A program made the position numbers and the translations under genes. A stretch of DNA of 64,000 bases. It comes from Thereva unica (lineage: Eukaryota; Arthropoda; Insecta; Diptera; Therevidae). How positions within the stretch are numbered: the first letter of the stretch is position 1; the number at the start of each line of letters is the position of its first letter. Shown here in pieces: positions 51,621-64,000 of the stretch. The stretch covers positions 258,264,542 through 258,328,541 of the forward strand of contig OX465281.1 of NCBI GenBank assembly GCA_949987705.1, written 5' to 3'. The notes under the pieces were generated by a model, which had not been told where the DNA came from, ran no database searches, and worked only from the letters and a program-made list of their open reading frames with translations.

Positions 51621-52579
51621 CAGCACCTCCTTTCTACTAGCAGTGACAAAAATGGGTTTGCATCCGTATTTGGAATATCTATATTATCTGATGGACTTTA
51701 TCTATTATCAACTGCAGGACTTATTAAGTTCTCAACATTTCAGCACCCTTTCTTACACATACGAGATAGCCTGTACTGGTTAGTATACTCAATGGGTTTT
51801 CGACCAATAGATTTAAACCCAATATTATTACATTATTGTAATGTTGGCGAGCAATGTATAATCGGTGTGATATTTAAGAGCGTGTACTAATGATTAAAAG
51901 GTTCAAAATTAGTTTTCTTTTAATCAAAAAAAAAAAAATATTGATCTGTGAATAATATGGGGCCACATACATAATATAATTCGTGCGAAAACAAAACAGA
52001 AAATGTGATTAAAAGCATAAGTAAAAGGCAGCGTGTAATTAAATACAAAAATAGACGTCACCGTTGGTTGAGCAGTCAGGAGTCAACGCCTTTATCCATA
52101 ATTTGTGCAGCCGAAAGAGGTTACAGTTGTCCTCCAAAAGGCGTGAATACAGCCAGCAAAATGATGCTCACCTTTACGAAACTGTTACTACCTCATCATT
52201 TTCACGTGAAATTTATGGTTTCACGTTCAACGGAGTGGAAACTGATTTCACGTTCGTTTTTTTCTCTTTCCATTCTTTATTTTGTGTAAATGCTGAGATT
52301 CACAGGGAATTTAACAATGCGTACCAAAATATGAGCTCGACGGAATTAAAAGAAAAATTAAAAGTTCTCTTCATCTATTTGAGTACAATTTTTTGGTTCT
52401 TTTTAGTGTGTTTCCCGTGAAAAACATATGGGATATTTCCTATACTTTTTTTGGAAAATAAATGATAATGGATGCCAATCGAAGGGAGAAATCTTCGCCG
52501 TTTTTAAGGAGGCGAAAAGTGTCAATATTTTAAAATAATTCATACACTTGCACATTAATGTACAGGGGTTGTCCTTCTA

Positions 52580-53090
52580 TCTAGTGATGGGCAATAGTAG
52601 CTTTTTACAGAGCACCAAAAAAGCTTTTGTTTATGCCTCTCTCAGTCGAACTCACAAGCAGGATAGGAGGGCTCTGGAACTGTATTGGGAATCTTTTGGT
52701 GGCCCAAAGAGCGGTAGAGTTTTCATCGGCACCACGGAAAAACAAATCCCAGTCAGTAGCTTGAAAAGAGCGAATAAACGCCACCCAGTTGGCTTTCCAT
52801 AGGGCCAGCCAGATCTTTTGGGGATTATGTTGGTTGGTGCAGGAGATGAATGTGCGAAATAAACGCTGACTAGGCATTGGTCCGGGTGGCCAAGGGAAGA
52901 TTCGATGGGTTGAGCTGTAAAAAATAAGTCACGGAGTTAGAAGCTCGTTGGCCTGTAACCTCAGGGACTTAGGGGATAATATATAATTGCCGTAATTTTG
53001 AGTTAGCCAATTTGTGAACGTTGAAATCATACGAACCAATCCGGGTAGGAATATAAAAATCTCGGAGATGCGTTCGGAAATAACATAGGA
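52580..53090 (-). mobile_element. LINE fragment, endonuclease region (relative of 24090-24760)
   Basis: The base sequence follows that of 24090-24760 in the same order and orientation with many small changes. Read on the minus strand it gives broken pieces such as SGWPYGKPTGWRLFALFKL. It has no intact frame. Confidence 0.5.
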
Positions 53091-56000
53091 ATATCGTTGA
53101 TATATTTAGAAATTATTAAATTTGTTGACTTTATTAACAGCTAGGTAAAGCCAATTTACCTAAATGTTCTTAAAACATTATAACCAAATCCGTACTAATC
53201 CATAAATAAAAAACAGCAATTCATGGCAATTGGTATTATATAAAAATACTTATAAAGAAAACTCTGTTTCCACCATTTCAAAATTTCCGGCATTCATTAA
53301 ACCAAGGAAAATTCTTCCCATGAATACTCGTATAAACCGAATACCCACAGCCATAAATGCGGATGCATGCATATTCAAGAGAAGATTAAAAAACTACGCA
53401 AGAAATCGATTTCAACCCAAGGAAGACAAGATACCATTGTTCCCTTGTCAGATGTTTTGCATATAGACTTTCCTTAAGATAGCTGGCACGTTTCATGGTA
53501 CTGAGGAGGCGAGCGGGTAAATATTGTACTCCCTGCTAAAAGTAGACACAATGTCTCAGTGTCGGCCTCGAAAGTGAAGATCTATTGATCGAACGGCAAA
53601 ATATTGTGTAGTTAATAGGAGCTTGTGTTACTAGTTCACGAGATTGCAAAAAAACCATCCGATGTATACAATTGCAGCCTTCACCGAGCTCCCAGCAGCA
53701 CAGCGTACATCTCCGCCCTTCTCTTTATGAAAGAGCTTCCTCTTCCGTGCTGTGCCTTTTGTTTATTGAATAACTAAAGGCCCGATAAAAATCGAAAATA
53801 TCCAGGGAAAAGAAGTTCTTGACTCTTGTAAGTTTCTTTGCCCTAAGGCGAAATGAAGTTGCGACAAATAAGGAAGATTGTTTGTTCCGGTGCTTGATAT
53901 TAAATTTTATCCTCATGGAGACAGTCTTCTCTCGTATGTTGCGGTAAATTACACCTACAATCCCAACAAATCCCGAATAATCTTGGAGAGGACTTTTGAG
54001 CATTTTAGTGTACATTCAATGAAATCAAAATTTGATTTTTCTGTTTTGTTTTGCGTCGAAGTTAATCAAAGCTAGGTGTGTTGATATTATCAATTCTTTA
54101 GAATAGAACTTTAAATTTGGGTCCCTATCATCAAGCCTTCCAGAACTTTTCAATGACAGTATTAATGCAAAACAATGGGTGAAAGCCAAGACTAATAGGA
54201 ATATTCTTCTCGCGGTATTGGTAACATAATAATGTGGCTTTTATTTCTTAGGATTGATATAATAAAGTTAAGAATGTTAATGTATTAATATAGAAATATT
54301 AAAAACTTAACACATTGAGAAAAATGACCAGTTACCGTGCTTGGCTATATTATGTTGCAATTTTCAAATTTGAAGTCAATTTTTGAGCCTTGTATTAGAT
54401 ATTTTGACTTGAAATTTTAACCAGTTATTGCTCACAGTATAAAGTATAACTTTTGAAAATTTCATCAAATTTCACGAAAAATATCCGAAGTTATCACCAA
54501 AAAACCAAAATTTAGTAGTTTCTTCAGTTTTTGAATTTTTTTGAGGTTATGTGTGCAGATAAAAATTTCATATTGTAACCGCTGGTAGCCAATATCATAA
54601 CGAACAACCTCTATTTTTTTCGATTTTTTCGGACCTACACATGACGAGATATACGCATCTATATTTATAAAGAACGACCAAAATGGTAAATTGTTGACAT
54701 AATGGCCGATAACTTACGTAGCGGCGGTTGCCAGAGGTAGAAAATGTCCATTTCGTATAGTATTCGATGTAATTAACATGTTCCAAAAAAAATATTTGAC
54801 ACTCGAGACAATTCCATACGTTTTGCTCATCTGACTCCACTACTAGTTCAATTTCATTTGGGAATGTCAAAGTGTCCTTGCTAACCCAGGTACTCTCAGG
54901 CTATGGGTCCCGGTCAGTCAGGGCTTCTAGAGCAATGAAAAATCATCCGCCTTGGCCGGGCAGGAATCTGACACTGTCTTGAACCAACCACAGACACTAC
55001 TACTATCAGATTGGTGAAAGGGTTCTACACGATCTTATGCTGCCAAATATACCGAACATTGGGTTGGACTGGTCCTGATATCCAAGTGGTTTATTCTTGA
55101 GCCAGCTCACAATACTGTCAGAGAATTATTCGCCGACAGAATCGAGAGTGTCAAGATACTGGCTAGGTTGATAATCAGACACAACGCAGTAAACTACCAC
55201 CGATTGATATTCGGAAGGGCAGAGGTCCCAATGACGCATTTCTTTCATTAAGAAAGAAGTCAATCTCTTTCAGACACTGTATTTTTTGTGTTGTGTTTTG
55301 TGTGGGAACATGTCGCGCTTTTCTTAATTTGTTTGCATGGGATTATATCGCACGATAATTTCTTTTCACTGATGCTCCCGGTACTGCACTGAAGTTGCCG
55401 TCACGTCACGGATATGTGTGGATCGACCTTAAGTGAACCACATTCAGGTTTTTATTTAGTGATGATCAAAAATGCTCTTGCTCTTGCATTCTTGGTCATG
55501 TTTTTGTGCAAGACCAGGCGACTTATTCGTTTGCAAGACCAAACCTTACACAGGCCCCGCTTACATTGTAAGGTTTTATGTGTTCAGTCTCACATTATAA
55601 TATACCCATGCCATGGTAACGTGATGCATAAATTTTATTTTCCAACTAAAAATACATTGATGCTACCTTGGAGGAGGCCATATGCATTGGCTCGCAGGCG
55701 GTCGCAGGGAGTACCCTGGCTATCCATCTAAATTCTAATGTTACATCTTTGTGTAGGTTCGAGATTCATTCTGGGGCAGACCTTTAGGATCGCCAGCACA
55801 TTCGCTTGAAAAATACTAGTGTTCACAGGTAGGTGCCAGGACAATCACTATTAGTGATCTCTAGATAGATCCCAGCCTCGACGCACTCTGACGTCTTGTG
55901 GCCCTCGATGAATATATGTACATAGATCAAACTTCTTCAAGATCTCTCCGTTATGACAGTCTGCTTTGCTCTTCAAAAATTATCAACATATGCCCTTTTG

Positions 56001-57560
56001 ATAAGGGTTGAATCGGTATATAACATTTATTATTACTTCAAAATGACGTTCGTAAATATTTTTCTCGTGCGTCCCCAAAGCTGAAAGTATATTTAAGGGA
56101 TTTTAAAGTAGAAAAGGCAGTTTTCCACATTTTTTCTCCTACAATGCAAAGTATATCTAATAAACAAAATATATGGAAATATGTATGTGATAATGCTATA
56201 TAAATTTCAGAGTTTGCCACATTAAATGGCTTGAATAACTCGGTTCCGCTTAAAATATTTCATTCGTTTGTGGCTCCTGGAAAATAGTTTTATATTATTA
56301 CTTTCATACCTTAGGACTAAAACAAAACCACCACCACCGAAAAAGTGTAATCAGAACTTTTTAAAATTCTATCTACAATGATATTCAAGCTATCCGACTA
56401 AAAACCAGAACGCATGCATTCTACCCCCAATAAAACAAAACAATATCCAGACAAGTACTAACCACCAGATGATGTCGGTAAAAGTCGTTCCGTTGAAATT
56501 GTATCCATTTTTCCTCGGTATAATCTCATGAAAGCATCCTTTATGAAAATTGCAAACGTGTGCACTACAGCCTTTTATCACTGCCACCCACCTCTGTGGA
56601 GCTACAATGCCAACAAGGATTGACCTCAGAAGTGCTTCGTCCCGTGAAGTTTACAATCGTCGTCCTTTCAACGTGTTGCTGTTTGCAAAAAAAAACGAGA
56701 AAAACGGTGGAATTTTATTTTCTTAAATTTCTTAAACAGATTGGAGGGTCCTCGACCCCCGACGAGCGGAATTAAGATTTTATAATTCAGTCATCCGCGG
56801 ATTAGCAGAACAGAAATCTTAATTTTAAATTCAAATTGGTTTTTTGCTTGCAAAACATGGGCACTTGCTCCGGCTAAAAGGACTAATAAGGACTTCTTTT
56901 TTACATAATACGGGCTCAGATGAATCTCCTTTAAAAGTCGTTACTACTAGACATGCAACAGTCGCATATAAAAGTCGCGCGTGTACAAAAGGGCCTTTAA
57001 TGGAAACCGTAAAACAAGAGGAGAGCTTCGCAAGAAAGTTGGGCGTTTAGAGATTGGTCCTCCAAACCCACATCCAAGGACGTAAAGGATGTAAAGGACA
57101 TTAACTGTTGTTGTGTCGAGTGGCTGGCAGAAGAGCAGAGAACACTCCCAGGTCGACAGTGTTCGAGTTAATGAGGCGCATGTCTACGCAAGAAACGTAA
57201 AAGGTCAAGGGGGAGCCTTTTGTGTAAGATAGACAGAGCTGCTTCGGCTTTTGCTAGTTTTCAAGAGATGTGGTGCCTTAATAAATTTGAACTTCATCTA
57301 ATTACGACAGCAAAACGGAGGACCCTTTCCGAAAAGGACGCTGTCACAGGAAACACCCCGATCTGTGTTGGTGTTGTTTAACACGTGATCTGCGAGTTGT
57401 GGTCTTATTGGTATCTCTTTTCCCTTTTCTAACTAAGAGGCGATTCCTGACTGTTGAACAGATTTATTCTGTGATTAGACTTGAGCCTTTATTGGAGTTA
57501 TTTGGGATCAATAAATTATGTTTGTTTGCTGTTAAGCAATGTTTGGTACTCTATTAAAAT
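53091..57560. other. Unassigned region
   Basis: Mixed composition, probably old transposon and intergenic or intron DNA. A plus-strand frame of 78 codons at 53230-53466 and one of 105 codons at 55414-55731 show no family features. The stretch 54270-54700 has wording typical of AT-rich DNA transposon bodies, with no visible ends. I see no gene I would defend. Confidence 0.3.
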
Positions 57561-57889
57561 AACTCCAATGTTCTTTTACTACCGTAATGATTAGTAGTAA
57601 CTTGGTTCGCATAAAGGACAGGATATATTACTAAGAGCCTGGTGCCAAAGGAGGAGGCGATGGACCTTGCGTTTGAACTCCTGGATGTCGTTGGAGGGCA
57701 CATCAAAGACAAGAAATTGGCACGAAGTCCACTGCAACAAAAACACTTTTGAAACGGGGCTTCGATTTCGCCAAGACGGTGTCTTCAATTACAGCCGGCC
57801 GAAATCGTCGGGTTTAGCGGGGCACAAACTCGTCAAAGTGTTATGCCTCCTAAAAGAAGTGAATCCCACCAATCAGCTGATTGTTGTGA

Positions 57890-58020
57890 AGCTGTGACGA
57901 GGGTAGTACCAGACTACCAGATAGGCAAGGAGAAGTACCGTCGGTGAAGAACCGATCTAAGGGGAACGTTGCTTCCATATTAACCGGTTAAGTAGGCAAG
58001 ATGCCTTATTAGGACTATTC
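57890..58020 (+). repeat. Dispersed repeat, copy B
   Basis: Relative of 24880-25085, same orientation, sharing CCAGACTACCA and later AAGATGCCTTATTAG-like words. The preceding 57640-57890 is GC-richer and may belong to the same element, which I could not name. Confidence 0.5.
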
Positions 58021-58723
58021 TAACATTTATTTTCTTCTATAATGTATAACTAGTAAAGGGTTGCCCATTATTTTCCTAATATATTCGGGTTTTAATACAT
58101 TGCATTAGTGTGAATGTTCTAAAAGAGAAGCAGAATGGGGCATTACTGAAAAATCACGTTCTTCTTTCGATTTGCAGCTTGCATACTCACTTTAACCTGT
58201 ACAACAATGAGAGGAGAGTGCTGTGGTTCGAACCATTATCTCTGCCCGCCAAACAAGACACTTGAGCTTAATTTCCTAGTTCTCCACAGACATCAAGCAT
58301 GTCTCCGGGAAACAAAAAGTTGTCACAGATTATTTATCCCTCTCGTTAGCAGCCGACATCGCAGACACAATGGCCTTCGATTTGCCACATCTGGCGGAAG
58401 ATGACACAGAATTACAACAACTCCAAGAACATACCAGTAGTAGCTCAAGGGTAAAACTAATTCTCACACCAATACCTTTCGCAACACATGAAGTTTGGTG
58501 GGAGATTAGTACGAGTATTTCACGCCCATACATACCCTCTTCATTAAGAAAATTAGTATTTACATAGCTTTCGCATCCAGGTATGCTTGTCACAAGGTGA
58601 GCTATGACTATGGCTATCGATCAACAACGACTGTAGCAGCTGGTATAGTTCTGTATAGGTTGTCAAAAATCTAAAGTTTCGAGACACGCCAAATCTCCAC
58701 ATGAAGCTTTCAACCCACCAAAG

Positions 58724-58893
58724 AGTGATGAGCAAACGCAAGAACAAGACAAGACTAAGCTAGTCTTGGCCTTGTCTTGTTCTTGTTCAGTCTGTCTTGT
58801 TCTTGCAAGCATAACTAAGTCTTGTTCTTGTTCTTGCTAAATGTGCAAGAACAAGACAAGACTGCAAGAACAAGACCATTTTTGCTCATCACT
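58724..58893. repeat. 170-bp inverted-repeat element of CAAGAACAAGAC words
   Basis: The outermost 13 bases AGTGATGAGCAAA are perfectly inverted at the right end. Inside, CAAGAACAAGAC and its complement occur repeatedly in both orientations, so the stretch can fold into several hairpins. The ends resemble those of some hAT MITEs, but no 8-bp duplication is visible. Confidence 0.6.
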
Positions 58894-59045
58894 TAAGTCA
58901 TTATGTAGTTATGTACAAATGCTTTTACAATTATCATACTAAAAAGTAAATATACACACATTTTATATTTTTTGTTTTAGGTGAATGAATTTAGGTGAAA
59001 ATTTTGCAAGAATCCTGCTAAAGTCTTGTTCTGGGTCTTGTTCTT

Positions 59046-60260
59046 GAACTTGAACGATTAATGGAACGACATAAAAAGAGCAGTAACAGAAACAGCAGAA
59101 AATGTTGAAGGTTTCGTGAAATCAGGACCAAAAGTAGAGTGGTTTGATGAAGAATGCGCCCAGGTGACAATGGAGAAAAACCAAACATACCAAGCCATAC
59201 TAAATAGACACAGAACAAGAAACTCTGGAGATGAGTTGTACAAAGAGGATAAATCAACAACGGAAAGAATTTATGCCTAGACTCACAATGTGTAAGAATA
59301 ATAGTGGGGAGATATTAAGTAATAAGGACGAAGTATTGGCTAGATGGGCAGATTATTTAGAGGAACTAGTAAAGAACCCAGAGCAGGGGCACAGTGGTAG
59401 CACTCTCCTGCTTGTTATTCAACGTGGTCCTAGAAAAAGCAGTAAGAGATGCATCTATCACACATCAGGGTGTATCTTTGATAGGTCACTGCAAATATTA
59501 GCCTTTGCCAACGATATTGATATCCTTGGAAGATTATTTGAGAACCTTTGTAGCACTTGAGCAAGCCGTAAAAAAATCGGGGTGGAAATAAACGAGCACA
59601 AAACAAAGTATATGTGCACAAAAAAGGCCAGAAGTAGCAAACAAACTATAACGATCGACACCTGCAATATAGAAGCAGTGGATGAGTTTGTACATCTAGG
59701 CAAGATTATAACAAAAGGTAATAAGACAACCGCCGAAATCAGAAGACGGTCTACTTTGGTCTATGAAAGCACCTAACGTCCAGAAATATTTTAAGGAAAA
59801 CATTTGGCACTTTACACACCACTAATAAGCCTTGTCCTACTATATGGTGCGGAAGCTGTGGACATTGAAAAACACAGACGACGCATTGGTAGGAGGATTT
59901 GAAAGGAAAATCCTTCGTTCGATCTACAAAGGAATGCAGGTTGATGGCGTTTGGATAAGAAGATACAACTCAGAGTTGTATGAAATCAGTAAGATGCCAT
60001 ACATTGTTAAAGTGAACAAAATACACGGACTACGACGGATTGGTCATGGCTAACGAGATCCGGAAAGCAACTCGACAAAGATAGTCGTGGGGAAAGAAAA
60101 ACGGAGACCAGGCCGGCCTAAGAAATGATATATAGATGACATCGAGGATGACTTGACACAATTGGGAATAAGAAACTGGAAAAGTCAGGCTAGAGATCGA
60201 GAATCATGGAGGCGAACGCTGGAGGAAGCGAAAGACAACAATAGGCTGTGGAGCTGCTGT
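59046..60260 (+). mobile_element. LINE fragment, second copy of the 20020-21960 family
   Basis: Plus-strand frames cover WNDIKRAVTETAENVEGF (59060), VEWFDEECAQVTMEKNQ (59130), a truncated reverse transcriptase, EINEHKTKYMCTKKARSSKQ (59580), VDEFVHLGKIITKGN (59680) and FERKILRSIYKGMQVDGVW (59900). Between about 59390 and 59420 it jumps across most of the palm. The same words occur in the copy at 20 kb, which lacks the VDEFVHLG part. Confidence 0.8.
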
Positions 60261-60544
60261 TGATGACTAACGAACACGTCAGATCAGCAATAAGTATCAG
60301 TCAAGATCGAACATCTACAGAGAAATATTGGGTCATCCCTTCCAAATGCATGAGCTAAAGGTCGGCGGAGAAGGATTAAATTTGTTATAGAAACAGGTAA
60401 GTAGTAATTTACATTGTTCTTATTTTAGTGCAAAGATTGAAGTATGAAGTGTAAAGCTCTGAGAGTAGTGTTTTAATGAAACAATGGAGCCGACAAAGGA
60501 GCAAGCAATGATGACGCAGTGCATAGAAAAGTAAAAAACTCCTT

Positions 60545-61110
60545 ATAGCGAATTCCAACGATGATTTAAGAAATTCCTAGCCGGAAACTACAACTTACAA
60601 GATGACTAACCTTACCAACTTTCGCAGACTAATAGGGCGCAGAGAATGAATTTGTGCTTAGGCCGAATTGTGACTATGAAAAGTGGACCTTTTTACAAAA
60701 TGTTAAGCACAGAAGACAGTGGGTAGACAAAGAAAACACCCCAGAACCCCAGGCTAAAGCAGTCATCACCAATCTAAATTGATGCTATTTGTTTGGTGAA
60801 ATATGAAGGGAAACCACTTATGGGAGCGGCTTCAGCGGCAGCAACCAAGTAAGACCCTACAGAAGCTGAAGGAGTTTGAATTGAAAGAGGTCCACTATAT
60901 CCAGGAACATTGCACCATTGGATCACTTGTTCAGCACTTCGGCAAAATCAGTTCGATGGAAAAAGTATGGATTCTATAGAAAATTTCAAAATAGTACTTG
61001 AGAAGTTTTTTGTTACGGGTTACGGCCAAGTGAATTTTGGAAGATGGGCGTTCAAACTCTGCCAGATAGAAGCATTGTGGAAAATCATGGAAACTTTGGA
61101 TTAAAGATTA
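60545..61110 (+). mobile_element. mariner transposase remnant
   Basis: Plus-strand frames give RFKKFLAGNYNLQDD (60550-60600), the end of the DNA-binding region, then CDYEKWTFLQNVKHRRQWVD (60669-60730), the start of the catalytic domain at its first Asp, then after a large loss a C-terminal piece, DSIENFKIVLEKFF (60968-61010) and ALWKIMETL. Order and wording fit mariner transposases. Frameshifts and an internal deletion make it dead; no inverted ends were seen. Confidence 0.6.
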
Positions 61111-62985
61111 GTTTTATGTATCTCACTTAATTTTAGGAATACTAGTCATTGATTTATCGTGCGATTGTTAAATTTTTTTAGCCGAGATTTCTTCAATGGA
61201 CAACCTTCATGCCGTTCCATTAATCTTAACAAACCGATTTCAGAGCTAAAAAATACAAAGCGAAAACTCCGTATCATTTCAAGTTTGACCTCATTCCCTC
61301 CCTTTAACCTCATACATATTATCTAATTAAATCCAACTGCCTGAGAGCTAATTTTCATGGCCCATTCTTTCTAAAAATAACCATCAGTGAAATGCGAGCA
61401 AACACGCCCAAATACGAAACCCGTACAAGAAATCAAATACGCAGAATTACTAAGGGCCCAACTCCTGGCCCGAGCAGCGACGACAAGGAGTGGTTCCTTG
61501 TGCGATGCAAATCCACAATCCACCTGGAGCACCGCCATCGGAGTCGATCCGTCTTCCTTATCTTATCTGCAGCCAACTATAAAGATTGTTTGTAAACATC
61601 GCGGCTAGTTCGACCTTGATAAATTGGACGCCGTTGGCAGAGAAGTCTCTCTTGTCGTCTAAAGTGTCGCATGTTTCCGATAAGTAGCTTACAAGTGGAA
61701 CAAATGGCCGAACGGGGGTCTTATCGCAAAATTCACTTCGCACCTGATGCGACGGACTGGAAGAAATGTGATTGATAAACAAGAAATGTGTGTGGTGACA
61801 AAGCAGGTGCTGTGGGGATGGTTAAGATGTGGCAAGTGCAAACGTAAGCGATGTGCTCTCTCACCTGTAAGATTCATTTTCTTCCGCACCAGGAAGAGTC
61901 TCGGACTTTTTCACCACCAATTTCCACGATGATGTTTTTTTTCTCGGCGGAAGCAGCTAATTTATTATGAACGAGAAATCCCCTTTTCCAGCGACTGCAC
62001 CCACTGAAACACAACGCACCGTCACTTGGGTCACAAAGCGCACCTTGGACAGGCTAGAACGCAACTCGACACTAACCAAAGGAATCTGCGAAAGGGCAGA
62101 GCGCGACTCAGCAGATTTCTATGCACTTCACGACACTGAATACGCACTTTGCAGGGCGCGGAAGACTCCTTTTACTTGACTGTGGCGATCCTGAGAATTG
62201 CTCCTTTTTCCGAGCAGAGTTCAACCTGTTGGATGTTGCCCCCCTCGTTCGGGGCTTCTGCTGGCCTGGGTCGATTTTCCTCTTGTTGAGGTCGCAGCGA
62301 CTGTCAACAATTTGCACTTAAATTTTCTTCTGGTCAATGTTTTTCAAAAAGCAGGAAATCCAGCTGAACACACTCAGCAGCCACTGGACACGATGCACAA
62401 AACTCGACGCGATTGATGGGAGCCGCGAACAAAAAAATTAATTTTCCTCGCCACAGAGGAGGAGACTCGAGAAATGTTTGTGGTTTTTTGACACTTCTTC
62501 CATTTTTGCTTCACTCTTTGCTGGCTCAAAACTTTCCTTTATTTGCAGAACTTCACCGAAAACTACGAAATGCGAACTTTGTGAGCTGGTAGACTTCTTG
62601 TTTTTATTCAAATCACATTAATAATAAAATTATGAAAAACTCTACAAGAGACCGAGGTATACGCAACTTCACCAAGCGCGGCCATCTTAATTTCAATCCC
62701 CCCGACCCGACGTCGTTCGCTTCAACCGACCACACACACACACCAAAACTAAAATTATAAAGCTTGGGAGCTTTATACCGGGTTTGCGGGTTCCAAAAGT
62801 CAAAAATGACTTTTTCCCATTCCTATATTGTGGGCCTCTTCCAATCCTTTCTGGGGTGCATCCATGGCGTCGGTATGTTTGTATATCAAAAATAAAACGT
62901 GCGTTTTTGAAAATTTTCTTGAAAAATTTTCTCTTTCCTCCAATTTTCAAATTCCCCCTAATTTATGAATAAAAGTAGCATTAAT
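61111..62985. other. Unassigned region, partly GC-richer
   Basis: From 61380 to 62700 base composition is more balanced than in the introns. Minus-strand sequence 62700-62300 has the look of a fly 5' UTR, with a CA repeat at 62731-62742 and a short open frame beginning with ATG near 62508. It could hold a non-coding first exon of the RhoGEF gene, but no splice donor in a convincing place ties it to 45093. It could equally be transposon sequence. Confidence 0.25.
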
Positions 62986-62987
62986 TT

Positions 62988-63770
62988 AGGTAAATGTTTA
63001 GAATAACTACTTCCGCTCCGATTTTGATGAAATTTTTACACAAAGTACAGTTATTTATGTACATTCCAATGGTGAAAAAAGAAAATGTCGCTCAAGTCCC
63101 GTTATCCTGCAATTCCAGTTTAAAGTACCGTTTTTTCAATAATTGAACAGGTGATAACTCCTGTATTATTTCACCAATTTCAATGAAATTTACACACAAT
63201 GTATATTTTGATGTGGACAATTTTTTGGTAAAAAAAAAATTGGAGCTCATGTACCGTTACTTTTTTATTTAACTTAAAAGTACTAAGTACTTTAGAATAA
63301 AAAAAGGTACATCAAAAAATCATTTGTTCTTACTTACAGACATTGCAGTGCTTTAAAAAAAATATTTAAAAGTTTTTTTTTAAATATTTTTTTAAAGCAC
63401 TGCAATGTCTGTAAGTAGGAAACAATGATTTTTTGATGTACCTTTTTTTATTCTAAAGTACTTAGTACTTTTAAGTTAAATAACAAAGTAACGGTACATG
63501 AGCCCCATTTTTTTTTACCAAAAAATTGTCCACATCAAAATATACATTGTGTGTAAATTTCATTGAAATTGGTGAAATAATACAGGAGTTATCACCTGTT
63601 CAATTATTGAAAAAACGGTACTTTAAACTGGAATTGCAGGATAACGGGACGTGAGCGACATTTTCTTTTTTCACCGTTGGAATGTACATAAATAACTGTA
63701 CTTTGTGTAAAAATTTCATCAAAACCGGAGCGGAAGTAGTTTATTCTAAACATTTACCTTAATATCAACT
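62988..63770. repeat. 783-bp foldback element (inverted arms of about 380 bases)
   Basis: The left arm (about 62988-63368) and right arm (63381 to about 63763) are near-perfect inverted copies around a 12-base spacer; differences are single bases and small indels in A/T runs. ATTAATTT stands on both sides (62980-62987 and 63771-63778), a possible 8-bp target duplication, but the right end carries about 10 extra bases and the site is AT-rich. There is no coding capacity. It is a foldback or long-TIR MITE; a transcript would form a long hairpin. Confidence 0.85.
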
Positions 63771-64000
63771 ATTAATTTTTAATTTAGTTTTCGGCTGTTA
63801 ATTTTTGTTTTTTTTTCATTATTTTTGGTCCCATTATTCGCGATTTTTTCGGGAGCTCTTTCAAATTTCCTAATTTTCCTTAATTTCTGAATAAAAAAGT
63901 CGTCGATTAATCCTTCGAATCAAAGATTAAGGTGTCGCGTTGCAATTTAGTGTTTTTTTTTAAACTTAGTTAAACAATTTAAAAAAACTAAAATTTAAAT

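Noticed and set aside
55414..55731. 105-residue plus-strand frame with an Arg-rich end
   Set aside because: No recognisable motif, no splice or polyadenylation context, surrounded by unassigned debris.

Overview
The window looks like DNA of a higher fly (Diptera, Brachycera). It is AT-rich and intron-rich, with short consensus splice sites. A single broken gene on the minus strand runs through most of it, and its introns are packed with decayed transposable elements. A tephritid or related schizophoran fly with a larger genome than Drosophila would fit, but the species cannot be fixed from the sequence alone.

The main gene is a Lbc-type Rho guanine nucleotide exchange factor. I could join 26 exons in frame on the minus strand from 45093 down to 5452. 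They encode about 1393 residues: a low-complexity N-terminal region, a basic segment with a half C1-like zinc motif, a DH domain, a PH domain, helical or coiled-coil stretches and a Ser/Gln-rich tail ending EEEIYF. The best match I know is the single fly orthologue of ARHGEF18/ARHGEF2/AKAP13, called cysts (cyst, Dp114RhoGEF) in Drosophila. The first coding exon or exons are missing, because the 45093 exon opens inside a codon. One intron (19451-37857) is 18.4 kb and almost all transposon debris.

A second intact gene lies on the plus strand inside a RhoGEF intron (10999-12959). It encodes a 517-residue single-pass leucine-rich-repeat receptor-like protein with a PPSY motif in its tail. The left edge (2-106) holds the last codons of another plus-strand gene. 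A polyubiquitin pseudogene of at least six decayed units lies at 16256-17690.

The rest is mobile DNA. It includes many non-LTR retrotransposon (LINE) pieces, several in pairs of the same family (1.5 and 40 kb; 20 and 59 kb; 24 and 52 kb; 28 and 39 kb). There are gypsy, copia and mariner remnants. There are also structured non-autonomous DNA elements: a Harbinger-type MITE twice with CWG target duplications, a hAT MITE with a perfect 8-bp target duplication, a 2-kb Helitron carrying 121-bp tandem repeats, three further inverted-repeat MITEs, and a long foldback at 62988-63770. Two near-perfect direct duplications (2269-3177 and 22566-23255) are either very recent or assembly artefacts.

I saw no bacterial-type system, CRISPR array, rRNA or tRNA gene. 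The most original signals are the 24-nt in-frame microexon and reduced C1 motif of the RhoGEF, the nested LRR gene, and the MITEs whose ends and target duplications can be read directly.
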